From NCBI GenBank assembly GCA_964577985.1, contig CAZOAR010000047.1:1-18625 (forward strand): a DNA stretch of 18,625 nt, read 5' to 3'. Below, piece by piece: positions 7,038-15,004 of this stretch. The notes beneath the pieces were generated by a model, which did not search any database, was not told the origin of the DNA, and saw only the letters and a list, made by a program, of their open reading frames with translations. Every line of letters starts with the position of its first letter. The stretch's first letter is position 1. The translations under genes were made by a program, and so were the position numbers. The DNA comes from CAZOAR01 sp964577985 (lineage in GTDB: Bacteria > Gemmatimonadota > CAZMKB01 > CAZNLH01).

Positions 7038-8432
7038 CTAAATCTCACGGACTTCCCGGTTGAGGCGATCCACCACCTCCGCGGCGTCGCCGAAGAGCAT
7101 TGAGGTGTTCTCGAGGTAGAAGAGGGGGTTGTCTATCCCGGCGAATCCCGGGTTCATACTCCGCTTGATGACAATGACGTGCGCTGCCTTGTCGACGTCA
7201 AGGATCGGCATCCCGTATATCGGGCTCTGCGGGTCTGTACGGGCGGATGGATTAGCGACGTCGTTCGCGCCTATTACGAGCGCCACATCGGCGTTCTCGA
7301 AATCGGGGTTTATCTCATCCATATCGTAGAGCTTGTCGTATGGGACCTTCGCCTCTGCGAGGAGGACATTCATGTGACCGGGCATCCTTCCAGCCACCGG
7401 ATGGATAGCGTACCTGACATCCACGCCCCTCTTCTCAAGCTGGGTGGCAAGCTTGAATACGGAGTGCTGAGCCTGGGCAACTGCCATTCCATACCCCGGT
7501 GCTATAATGACGAGCCTGGCATACGCGAGAATGATCGCAGCCTCCTCGTGGCTCACCTCCCTGACACCTCCTTCGGAACCCACACCACCCACACCCGCCG
7601 CCATATCTCCAACCCCGAACGCCCCGAAGATCACGTTCCAGAGCGACCTGCTCATCGCCTTGCACATGATATTCGTCAGGATCAACCCCGACGCCCCGAC
7701 AATGGCGCCGCTGATGATCAGTATCATGTTATTGACCACAAACCCCGCCACCGCAGCCGCGAGACCCGAATACGAGTTGAGGAGCGAAATAACGACCGGC
7801 ATGTCCGCCCCGCCGATAGGGATGACCAGTGTGATCCCCAGGACGAGGGCGGCGGCGAAAAGAACGAGATAGAGATTGACATCCAGTATCACGATGGAAA
7901 GGTAGGCGCCGATGCCGATCATCGCAACAGCCAGAAGAAGGTTCGAGGTCTTCTGCAGCGGATAGGTGATCGGCCTGCCGCTGACTATCCCCTGGAGCTT
8001 TCCGAACGCGATCATGCTTCCGGAGAACGTCGCAGCGCCGATAGTCGTTCCGAGGATTATAGTGATGGTGACATTAATCGGGGGCGAGACTGAGGTCGAG
8101 CTGTATCTCATGAACTCCGCAGCAGCCACCAGGGCGGACGCGGCACCGCCGAGGCCGTTGAAGATGCCTACCATCTGGGGCATGGCGGTCATCTTGACTT
8201 TTTTCGCGGAGATCGCCCCGATTCCCCCACCCAGGACCATGCCGGCCAGTATCGTCGTATAGCCGACTACCTCCCGGTCGAGCAGAGTAACGACTATGGC
8301 GATCAACATGCCGAGTGCGGCGAGGGAGTTTCCACTCCTTGCTGTGCCCGGAGAGCTCAACCGTTCCAGACCGAACATGAACAGGCCGGCTGAGATGAGA
8401 TAGGCCAGCTCGATAACGATTTCCGCGTTCAT
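7038..8432 (-). CDS. pntB: NAD(P) transhydrogenase subunit beta
   Basis: A 464-aa protein of family length. Residues 1-270 contain about nine hydrophobic segments (proton-channel domain II). Residues about 290-464 form the NADP(H)-binding domain III, with the fingerprint GYGMAVAQAQ (313-322), HPVAGRMPGHMN, GANDVANP and the closing KRSMNPGFAGIDN. Together with PntAA and PntAB it passes hydride between NADH and NADP+ at the cost of proton motive force, supplying NADPH. In the segment MPQMVGIFNGLGG, Asn92 stands where E. coli PntB has the channel His91; Asn is also found there in some other bacterial enzymes. It starts 13 bases after the pntAB stop, last in the operon. No clear terminator follows. 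Confidence 0.96.
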   Translation of the reverse strand: MNAEIVIELAYLISAGLFMFGLERLSSPGTARSGNSLAALGMLIAIVVTLLDREVVGYTTILAGMVLGGGIGAISAKKVKMTAMPQMVGIFNGLGGAASALVAAAEFMRYSSTSVSPPINVTITIILGTTIGAATFSGSMIAFGKLQGIVSGRPITYPLQKTSNLLLAVAMIGIGAYLSIVILDVNLYLVLFAAALVLGITLVIPIGGADMPVVISLLNSYSGLAAAVAGFVVNNMILIISGAIVGASGLILTNIMCKAMSRSLWNVIFGAFGVGDMAAGVGGVGSEGGVREVSHEEAAIILAYARLVIIAPGYGMAVAQAQHSVFKLATQLEKRGVDVRYAIHPVAGRMPGHMNVLLAEAKVPYDKLYDMDEINPDFENADVALVIGANDVANPSARTDPQSPIYGMPILDVDKAAHVIVIKRSMNPGFAGIDNPLFYLENTSMLFGDAAEVVDRLNREVREI

Positions 8433-8445
8433 CGTATCGTTGCCC

Positions 8446-8742
8446 TCACTTCTGCGGCCCCTCGTCCTTTTTCCGGAACATCTTGAGCATCCGGTCCGTC
8501 ACCATAAAGCCGCCGACAACATTTACCATCGCCATTGCCACGGCCGTCACGCCAAGGATCTGGTCCCACGGCGATCCGAGCCTGCCCGCCACGAGGATAG
8601 CACCGATAAGCGCTATACCCGATATCGCGTTCGAGCCCGACATGAGCGGTGTGTGGAGCGTGGGCGGCACCTTGGTGATAACCTCGAAACCCGCGAACAT
8701 GGCGAGGACGAAGACGTATAATCCTATCGACAGGTCGCTCAT
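8446..8742 (-). CDS. pntAB: NAD(P) transhydrogenase subunit alpha, part 2
   Basis: A 98-aa membrane protein with three hydrophobic helices, matching the C-terminal membrane part of E. coli PntA that is a separate subunit in Rhodospirillum- and Thermus-type enzymes. The conserved motif TLHTPLMSGSNAISG holds His30, the residue linked to proton conduction in the split enzymes. The start ATG overlaps the pntAA stop by four bases, so the two are probably translationally coupled. It contributes the alpha part of the channel domain with PntB. Confidence 0.95.
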   Translation of the reverse strand: MSDLSIGLYVFVLAMFAGFEVITKVPPTLHTPLMSGSNAISGIALIGAILVAGRLGSPWDQILGVTAVAMAMVNVVGGFMVTDRMLKMFRKKDEGPQK

Positions 8743-9866
8743 TCTATAAACACCTTTCCGCCGTGACAGAGGCAGGTCGCCTTTACAATCTCATCTTCGA
8801 GGTCGATCTTGATCTCTTTCTCATCGAGTATATAATCGAGAAACGTTCTGACATTCCTGGAGTACATCCTGCTGGCATGAAAGGGCACGCTGCTGGGGAG
8901 ATTCAGAGGACCCTGAATGGTCACGCCGTACTTCTCTATCGTCTTTCCGGGTTCGGTCAGCTCACAGTTTCCTCCCGCCTCGGCAGCAATATCCACTATC
9001 ACCGCACCCGATCGCATCGACTTGACCATCTCCTCCGTAATGAGTGTGGGTGCCCTCCTGCCCGGAACCATGGCGGTGGTAATGATCACCTCGGTCTGAC
9101 TCATGCGCTCCGCCAGGACTTCCTGCTCATGCTCTTTTTCCTCCTGCGTTATCTCCTTCGCGTAGCCCATCTCGTCGGCCGCGTCTTCCACATCGAGTCG
9201 AACGTCAATGAACGAGGCACCGATACTCTCGACCTCCTCCTTCGCCTCCGGCCGGATGTCGAATGCCTCCACTACGGCTCCCAGTCTCAAGGCGGTGGCT
9301 ATCGCCTGGAGTCCGGCCACTCCCGCTCCCAGCACGAGGACCTTCGCGGGCGGGAGAGTCCCGGCCGCTGTCATCAGCATCGGGAAAAAGCGGCTGTGAA
9401 GCGAGGCTCCCCTTATGGCGGCTTTGTAACCCGACGCGGTCGCCTGGGAAGAGAGGGCGTCCATGCTCTGGCACCGTGTGATGCGCGGGATCTGGTTCAT
9501 GCTGAAGAGCGTGATTCCCTTTTCACCCATCGTCTTGAGCGATTCCATAGACTCATGAGGAAGAAAGAAAGAGACGAGTGTGGAACCGGAGCTCAACAGC
9601 CCGACCTCGTCGATGTCGGAAGCGGGATCAGAGACAGGCTCATGCACCTTGGGGAAGACTTCTCCCCATTCGTAGACCGCCTTCGACCCCTCAGCTATCC
9701 CGGCACCTGCATCCTTGTAGGCCGAATCATCGATAAACGCTGCCGATCCTGCCCCGGCCTCGACCATGACTTCGTTGCCCGACTCGACGAAGTGGGCCAC
9801 ATCCTTGGGGACAAGGGCGACCCTCTTCTCACCTTCCACTATCTCTTTCAACACACCAAGCTTCAT
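8739..9866 (-). CDS. pntAA: NAD(P) transhydrogenase subunit alpha, part 1
   Basis: A 375-aa soluble NAD(H)-binding subunit (domain I). I chose ATG at 9866, giving the family-typical start MKLGVLKEI; a GTG four codons upstream is possible. It has the alanine-dehydrogenase-like N-terminal fold, the mobile-loop neighbourhood PRITRCQSMDALSSQA, and the Rossmann loop GAGVAG (180-185) with the acidic Asp203 in EAFDIRP that selects NAD. Binding domain and membrane domain are separate genes here, unlike the fused E. coli PntA. It is first in the three-gene operon and acts on the cytoplasmic face. Confidence 0.95.
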   Translation of the reverse strand: MKLGVLKEIVEGEKRVALVPKDVAHFVESGNEVMVEAGAGSAAFIDDSAYKDAGAGIAEGSKAVYEWGEVFPKVHEPVSDPASDIDEVGLLSSGSTLVSFFLPHESMESLKTMGEKGITLFSMNQIPRITRCQSMDALSSQATASGYKAAIRGASLHSRFFPMLMTAAGTLPPAKVLVLGAGVAGLQAIATALRLGAVVEAFDIRPEAKEEVESIGASFIDVRLDVEDAADEMGYAKEITQEEKEHEQEVLAERMSQTEVIITTAMVPGRRAPTLITEEMVKSMRSGAVIVDIAAEAGGNCELTEPGKTIEKYGVTIQGPLNLPSSVPFHASRMYSRNVRTFLDYILDEKEIKIDLEDEIVKATCLCHGGKVFIE

Positions 9867-9926
9867 ATCTTCAAGCACCTTGTCAGCCGTAACACTGCCT
9901 GCTCTCCCGCAGCAGTAAACATCGCT

Positions 9927-9955
9927 AAATCTCTAATCTGAGGACAGAAAGTCAA
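9927..9955 (-). promoter_or_regulatory. Tentative promoter of the pnt operon
   Basis: On the minus strand TTGACT (9955-9950) is followed after 17 bases by AGATTT (9932-9927). The -35 is good and the -10 poor. It lies about 60 bases before the pntAA start. Confidence 0.25.
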
Positions 9956-9965
9956 GGCCCTTGTT

Positions 9966-9990
9966 CGCCTGCAGGCGTTGCCAGGCGCCT
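9966..9990. repeat. Pair of short palindromes upstream of the pnt operon
   Basis: CGCCTGCAGGCG (9966-9977) is a perfect 12-bp palindrome and AGGCGCCT (9983-9990) a perfect 8-bp one, six bases apart and sharing the GGCG core. They sit between the terminator of the peptidase operon and the tentative pnt promoter. Confidence 0.5.
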
Positions 9991-10002
9991 CCGGGAATAC
10001 CG

Positions 10003-10031
10003 GGATAAAGAGAGAGACGCCATCTGGCGCC
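10003..10031 (-). terminator. Rho-independent terminator of the ABC/peptidase operon
   Basis: Read on the minus strand, GGCGCC-AGAT-GGCGTC (10031-10016) forms a six-pair stem with one G-U pair, followed by the pyrimidine-rich, U-containing tract TCTCTCTTTAT. It lies about 43 bases past the stop of the permease/peptidase gene. Confidence 0.5.
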
Positions 10032-10074
10032 CGATCTCACATCCTGGACGAAAAGGATGAAATGATTGCAGTTC

Positions 10075-13000
10075 CTATCCGTTCACACGCTTCACGTTGT
10101 CGTCGGAGTTTCGGTCGATCAGCTTGTTGTACGGGTCGATGCCCGCGCGGACCGGCTCTTCACCCACGACGATCTCGAGGCTCATCTCGTTGCGGTCTAT
10201 CTTCCGTTTTCGCATGTAGAGAACCTTCTCCTCGCTCTTCCCGTCAACTTCCTCTTCACCGAACACACCGATATCGATCCAGTCATCTATCGCGATCTCA
10301 GTCTCCACTCCCAGGCCGTCCGCTCTCATTTTTCTCGCCTCGATGTCCAGGCTGACCAGATAAGTTCCGTCCTCACGCCTCGTCCATTCAGCACGCATCA
10401 CACGATTGGAGTAGAGCGTGATCGTCTCGAACATGTCCTGGAGGAGATAGGAGAGCGAGTCGGGAGTGGCATCTCCGAGATACGTCATGAACTCACGGGT
10501 GGTCGTGTACGGAGGTTCCTGGTAAGCGACGGCGTCCCTGAAGCGCTTCAGCACCGCGTTGAGGACGTCTTCGCCAAGGTAGTCCCGCATCGCATACATG
10601 ACGAGAGAGCCCTTCTCGTAGTGTATGTAGGTCTGATTCTCGACCAGCATCAGGGGCATCTCCTCCACGAGTTCACCGCCGCGGTGGCTCAGGTAGCGGT
10701 CCAACTCGTACTTCAGGAATTTGCGCATGTGCTCCTGGCCATACTCCTTTTCCATCACCATAAGGGCGGAGTATTGCGCGAAGCTCTCTGATAGCATCGT
10801 CGCGCCCTGGACATTCGCCCCTATCACCTGATGTGCCCACCACTGGTGGGCCACCTCGTGCGCGGTCACATAGAACACATAGTCCACATCATCCTCTTCC
10901 TTCATCCGGGCTATGAAGCCCACACTCTCCGAGTAGGGGATCGTGTTCGGGAATGACTGAGCGAACGTCTGATAACGGGGAAACTCCAGGATGCGAACCT
11001 GCTTGTGCTGGTATGGACCGAAGTTGGCCGTATAATAGTCGAGCGACTTCTTTACGGCGTCGATCATCCGGTCGACGTTATAGTAGTGCGGTTCGTAGTA
11101 GTAGATCTCTATTGCGACGTCGTTCCACCGGTCGCGTTTGACGGTGTAATCCGCCGACAGGTAGGAATAGAAGTTGAGAATCGGCACATCCATCTTGTAG
11201 TGGAAGTACCGTCTGTCACCTTTCCTCCACTCCTCCTGGAGATAGCCGGGCGATACGGCGATCTGATCCCCGCTCGTGCTCACGGTGGTCTCGAAGTTTA
11301 TCCAGTCTGCTCCGCGGGTGAAATAGGTGTTTCGGCGCGCGAATTCGTCGTCTATCCGCGCCATGCGATGGACGGGCTCGAGTTCATATTTTCGCCTCGT
11401 GCTCCGGTCGACCAGTTGATCCATCTCGTTGTAGCCGAGAGCGGGGAAATAGTCCATGTTGTCGAAGAACGTCCCGTTGTACACCAGCCTGGTGTTCGAG
11501 TCGTTGTTGACGAAGCCTCGATTCTTGACCGTCAGGTCGAAATCGAACGCCATGGTGTCTCCCGGGGCGAGCGGTTCGTCGAGACCGTATATGTAATAAC
11601 CCAGCTCTTCGTCTTCGACAAGTGCCCTGTGGGGTCGAAATTCAAGACTGTTGATCGTGACCCTGGGGGAAATCGACAGGTGGAGCGAATCGATCGGGAC
11701 AGAGGTCCTGTTGACCATCCTGTAGTGGCCCATGATCTCTACACGGCGCTCGTGCGGGTAGATGTCCACATCCGCGTAGACATCGGTGATGCGCGGCAGG
11801 GCCACATCGAGATATTGCCTGTAATTCTTCTCGTAGTCGGCCTGGCGCTCCTCCCGCCTGTCGGTAGGGACATATTCATTGAGGATGTTCGTGTTGTAGA
11901 GGATGTAGGAGCCCGTGCCGGCCGCCCCGAGCAGGCCGCATGCCACGATCCCCGCGGCGGCGCCTCGAAACCTCGCGCGCGCGAGTCTGAGCCGTGTCCG
12001 GAGACCGGTGTCGGTCCCCCTGACCCAGAAGATGACGCAGAGCCCCGTAAGAAAGAGCGCGAAGAACGTCCAGTACGCATCAAACCAGAAGAGCGGCGCG
12101 ACGAAATGCCCGTAGCCGTTCATGTCGGAATATGGCGCCTTCGGGGTCGATGCGAACTGGTAGAGGTTGTGATCGAAGTCCATTAGCCCGAGGACCGACT
12201 GGCTTACGATATACAGGATCATTATGAGATATCCGACAAACTTCTTCCCGGACAAGGCCTGGACCGTGCATGCCAGGACGGTTATCAGGCAGAAAGGGTA
12301 GGCGGCGATGAGAAAACCCTTTGCGTAGAGACCGGGCTCCAGGTTCGCGTAGCCCTGGTAGAGCTGATAAGCGGCAGTCGTCACCATCCCCATCATGGTG
12401 AAGACCAGGACGACCAGGACCAGTGCTGTCAGCTTCGAGGTGAGGTATATCCAGCTCGGCGTCGGGAGAGAGTCACATACCTCGTCAAGCTTCAGCGAAC
12501 GCTCTCTCCAGATCATCTCCCCGCTGTAGAACGTTATCAGGATAACGAGCATGAACATGTACGAGCCGTCGATCGCGCGGAGCATCATATGCGTGACCGG
12601 GTAGGTTGGAGTACCGAACATCTTGCCCGAAAACCAGACGGCGCCGAGGACGTTGAACATCCCGAAGGCGAGCATGACCAGAAACGGTATGCCCCTGAAG
12701 ACACTCTTGACCTCGTGTCGGGTACGCCGCAGGTATTGCCTCTTCGATGTCGCGGCCGTGAACGTACGATGCGCGCCCGGCAGGGCACTCAGATGTACGA
12801 CGGAGACGAGGGATTCGCCCTCCAATTCTTCTGCTGCTCGCGCCATCCTTCTCGAGGCCCGCTTTCCCACGGCCCTCGTAGTGAACCGGAAACGGGAATA
12901 GCCGGCGGTAAGCACCACCAGGCCGACACCAATCCACAGGAGCCGGTTGTACAGAAGATTCCCCATGAGCGGAGGGAGTGTGCTGTTCAGTTCCACGATC

Positions 13001-13671
13001 GTCCAGTACCTGGTGCTCACGGCCATGGAGGCGAGCCCGAACGGGTCTATGAGGGCGGCGGCAGACTGGTTTTCCATGTCCATCATCATGAAGGTCGCGA
13101 TCAGGTAGATGACGAAGAAACCCACCACTCCCATGTATGTCGCCATCATGCTGCGCGTCAGGCTGGCCAGCGTGAAGAATACGGCGCCTATGAAAAAGAG
13201 GTTCGGGAGGATGAAAACAAAGAGCGCGTTGAGGTAGTGCGTCGGCACGAACGGGCCGATCCTTTCCGCATCGAGCCACGGCATGAAACTGCCGATCAGG
13301 ATCCCGAGTGCCGCGCCCGTCATGATGAGGAACGAGACGACGAGTGTCCCCGAAAACCGGCCTATCAGGTAGTCGAACTTGCTGACAGGCCTGGAGAAGA
13401 AGAGCTCGTGGGTCCTGTGAGCGAAATCGCGATGTACGGCGCTCGCTACAAAGGCCGTCACCACGAATATCCCGATGGCGCTCATGATCGCCAGCAGCCT
13501 GATCATTACCGTCGGCGCGTTACGGTTTACGTTTCCTATGGAGCCCCCGATCTGGACCGCATCGGACACCACGGCGCCGAATGTCATCAGGAGAAAGAAT
13601 AAGGTCACACCCCAGAAGAGAGGCTGCCTGAGGTGGTACTTTATTTCGAACTTGAATATCGAACCGAACAT
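10075..13671 (-). CDS. ABC-2 type permease fused to M1-family zinc aminopeptidase
   Basis: A 1198-aa fusion. Residues 1 to about 550 are an ABC-2-type permease with roughly twelve membrane helices in two blocks (a soluble stretch lies near 270-330). A last helix near 570-590 leads to a periplasmic or extracellular part containing the M1 peptidase (about 600-1198). Zinc and catalytic residues are visible: HEVAH (938-942), Glu962 in SESFAQYS and the transition-state Tyr1018 in HYEKGS. The amine-binding GAMEN motif of classical M1 enzymes is absent; the place reads SFPNTIPYSE, with Glu915 as the likely counterpart. The distance from HEXXH to the third ligand is 19 residues, not the usual 18. Such fusions are a known family, mainly in FCB-type and acidobacterial genomes, with unknown substrate. 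It starts 31 bases after the ATPase gene, and the two surely act together. Confidence 0.92.
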   Translation of the reverse strand: MFGSIFKFEIKYHLRQPLFWGVTLFFLLMTFGAVVSDAVQIGGSIGNVNRNAPTVMIRLLAIMSAIGIFVVTAFVASAVHRDFAHRTHELFFSRPVSKFDYLIGRFSGTLVVSFLIMTGAALGILIGSFMPWLDAERIGPFVPTHYLNALFVFILPNLFFIGAVFFTLASLTRSMMATYMGVVGFFVIYLIATFMMMDMENQSAAALIDPFGLASMAVSTRYWTIVELNSTLPPLMGNLLYNRLLWIGVGLVVLTAGYSRFRFTTRAVGKRASRRMARAAEELEGESLVSVVHLSALPGAHRTFTAATSKRQYLRRTRHEVKSVFRGIPFLVMLAFGMFNVLGAVWFSGKMFGTPTYPVTHMMLRAIDGSYMFMLVILITFYSGEMIWRERSLKLDEVCDSLPTPSWIYLTSKLTALVLVVLVFTMMGMVTTAAYQLYQGYANLEPGLYAKGFLIAAYPFCLITVLACTVQALSGKKFVGYLIMILYIVSQSVLGLMDFDHNLYQFASTPKAPYSDMNGYGHFVAPLFWFDAYWTFFALFLTGLCVIFWVRGTDTGLRTRLRLARARFRGAAAGIVACGLLGAAGTGSYILYNTNILNEYVPTDRREERQADYEKNYRQYLDVALPRITDVYADVDIYPHERRVEIMGHYRMVNRTSVPIDSLHLSISPRVTINSLEFRPHRALVEDEELGYYIYGLDEPLAPGDTMAFDFDLTVKNRGFVNNDSNTRLVYNGTFFDNMDYFPALGYNEMDQLVDRSTRRKYELEPVHRMARIDDEFARRNTYFTRGADWINFETTVSTSGDQIAVSPGYLQEEWRKGDRRYFHYKMDVPILNFYSYLSADYTVKRDRWNDVAIEIYYYEPHYYNVDRMIDAVKKSLDYYTANFGPYQHKQVRILEFPRYQTFAQSFPNTIPYSESVGFIARMKEEDDVDYVFYVTAHEVAHQWWAHQVIGANVQGATMLSESFAQYSALMVMEKEYGQEHMRKFLKYELDRYLSHRGGELVEEMPLMLVENQTYIHYEKGSLVMYAMRDYLGEDVLNAVLKRFRDAVAYQEPPYTTTREFMTYLGDATPDSLSYLLQDMFETITLYSNRVMRAEWTRREDGTYLVSLDIEARKMRADGLGVETEIAIDDWIDIGVFGEEEVDGKSEEKVLYMRKRKIDRNEMSLEIVVGEEPVRAGIDPYNKLIDRNSDDNVKRVNG

Positions 13672-13702
13672 CGTCCTGGTCCTCTCTTCAGGTGGAGGCT
13701 TC

Positions 13703-14584
13703 TCACGCTGCCAGCGATCGCGCCTTGCGCAGGGTGGCGAAATAGACGTCTTTCAGGTCGGCCTCGACAGGCGCGAATCCTTCCCCGGGCTTCTGCGCGC
13801 TCAGTACGTGCATGATCGTGCTCCCCGCGAAGAGCCGCGTCGAGATCACCGTCAACTCTCTCTGGTATTCATCCAACTCTCCCCTCTCGACCTCTTTCTC
13901 CCAGACCTGGCCCGAGAGATCGCTCATCGCCTCCTTCGGCCTCCCCGTAAGGAGAACCCGCCCCTCGGAGATGATCGCCATATGGCTGCAGAGGTCCCTC
14001 ACGTCTTCCACTATATGGGTGGACAATATGACGACCACGTTTTCACCTATTTCGCTCAGGAGATTCAGAAAGCGGTTGCGCTCCTCCGGATCGAGCCCGG
14101 CGGTAGGCTCGTCCACGATGATCAGGCTCGGGTCGCCGAGGAGCGCCTGGGCGATCCCGAATCGCTGCCTCATGCCGCCTGAGAACGTCCCCAGCTTGCG
14201 CTTCCGGTATTTGTCGAGATTGGTCATCCGGAGGAGTCCATCCACGACACACTTTCGCTCTTTCGGGTCGCTGATCCCTTTCAGGAGCGCGAAGTGATCG
14301 AGCATCGACTCGGTCGTGATCTTCGGATATACCCCGAATTCCTGCGGGAGGTAGCCGAGTATCTTTCTCACCTCGTCCTTCTCGCGGAGTACGTCGAGGC
14401 CGTCCATCGTTATGGTGCCGGTGTCGGGCTCCTGCAGGGTAGCGATAGTCCGCATCAGCGTCGATTTGCCCGCACCGTTCGGCCCCACGAGGCCGAACAT
14501 CCCTTTTGGTATCTCGAGACTCACGTCACGCAAGGCTCGCACGCCGTTGGGGTATGTTTTCGACAGGTGTTCAATGGTCAGCAT
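13703..14584 (-). CDS. ABC transporter ATP-binding protein
   Basis: A 293-aa ATPase with all motifs in order: Walker A GPNGAGKST (34-42), Q-loop Gln81, signature SGGMR (135-139), Walker B LIIVDE with catalytic Glu159, D-loop GLDP and switch His190. About 80 residues after the ATPase core form an accessory tail, as is common in ABC-2 systems. GGAG lies eight bases before the ATG. It is first in an operon with the permease/M1 peptidase gene 31 bases downstream, and would power that permease on the cytoplasmic side. Confidence 0.96.
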   Translation of the reverse strand: MLTIEHLSKTYPNGVRALRDVSLEIPKGMFGLVGPNGAGKSTLMRTIATLQEPDTGTITMDGLDVLREKDEVRKILGYLPQEFGVYPKITTESMLDHFALLKGISDPKERKCVVDGLLRMTNLDKYRKRKLGTFSGGMRQRFGIAQALLGDPSLIIVDEPTAGLDPEERNRFLNLLSEIGENVVVILSTHIVEDVRDLCSHMAIISEGRVLLTGRPKEAMSDLSGQVWEKEVERGELDEYQRELTVISTRLFAGSTIMHVLSAQKPGEGFAPVEADLKDVYFATLRKARSLAA

Positions 14585-14719
14585 GGCCGCATCTCCATCT
14601 TCTCTTTTCTAAAAAGCCCCGACTCTCCCTTAACCCTGCCTCAATATTATCTACGCGCGGGTCGGAATAAAAGTTTTATCTTTCGAGAAACTTTTCCACG
14701 ACGCCTCCCGTAGTAGATA

Positions 14720-14749
14720 TTGAGTTTCAAAGAAGAACTGGAAGATATT
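14720..14749 (+). promoter_or_regulatory. Probable promoter of the 32-codon ORF
   Basis: TTGAGT (14720-14725), 18 bases, then GATATT (14744-14749); a second -10-like GATACT lies at 14751-14756. Both boxes match four of six consensus bases. The bases from 14585 to 14719 show nothing else that I recognise. Confidence 0.35.
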
Positions 14750-14772
14750 CGATACTAAAGGGGGAAAAAAGA

Positions 14773-14871
14773 ATGGAAATGGCGAAGACAGTGTTCGGTT
14801 CATGTTCGGTGGGAGTATGCTACATCGCGATTCAGTTACTCGTCTTTACTCACCTGGCATCTCTGATGTGA
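14773..14871 (+). CDS. Candidate 32-aa single-pass membrane peptide
   Basis: A 32-codon ORF with ATG at 14773 and TGA at 14869-14871. A strong Shine-Dalgarno GGGGGA (14760-14765) lies seven bases upstream. The product begins MEMAKTVFGS and is then almost entirely hydrophobic (CSVGVCYIAIQLLVFTHLAS), with two Cys four residues apart and a Lys near the front. This fits a small inner-membrane peptide with its N-terminus inside. A promoter-like sequence precedes it and a strong terminator follows 30 bases after the stop, so promoter, ribosome site, ORF and terminator form a self-contained unit of about 200 bases. I recognise no family. It could instead be a small RNA whose ORF is accidental, but the Shine-Dalgarno and the hydrophobic composition favour translation. 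Confidence 0.5.
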   Translation: MEMAKTVFGSCSVGVCYIAIQLLVFTHLASLM

Positions 14872-14901
14872 CAAGGGGGACTCATTCCACTCTCCCTGCG
14901 G

Positions 14902-14938
14902 ACTCCCGGGTCATGTAACGTGACCCGGGAGTTTTTTT
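14902..14938 (+). terminator. Strong rho-independent terminator after the small ORF
   Basis: ACTCCCGGGTCA (14902-14913) pairs perfectly with TGACCCGGGAGT (14921-14932) around a seven-base loop, and seven T in a row end at 14938. No other plus-strand gene lies between 14585 and here, so it marks the end of the small transcript. Confidence 0.92.
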
Positions 14939-14969
14939 ATCCTGGCCTCATCAATCCGCACCCTGGCTG

Positions 14970-14998
14970 TTGTTTTTCCGGCTCCTTCCGATTATACT
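14970..14998 (+). promoter_or_regulatory. Possible promoter giving a near-leaderless transcript
   Basis: TATACT (14993-14998) is a good -10, with TTGTTT 17 bases upstream as a weak -35. The start codon of the next gene is at 15005, so transcription would begin at or next to the ATG. Confidence 0.4.
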
Positions 14999-15004
14999 TG
15001 ACAC

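Noticed and set aside
8763..9941. A 392-codon open frame on the plus strand
   Set aside because: It lies exactly opposite pntAA, is rich in Arg and His as antisense frames of GC-rich genes are, and has no ribosome site or family resemblance.
11005..12186. A 393-codon open frame on the plus strand, and another at 12589-13602
   Set aside because: Both are antisense to the permease/peptidase fusion, whose motifs are unmistakable; their composition is unnatural.
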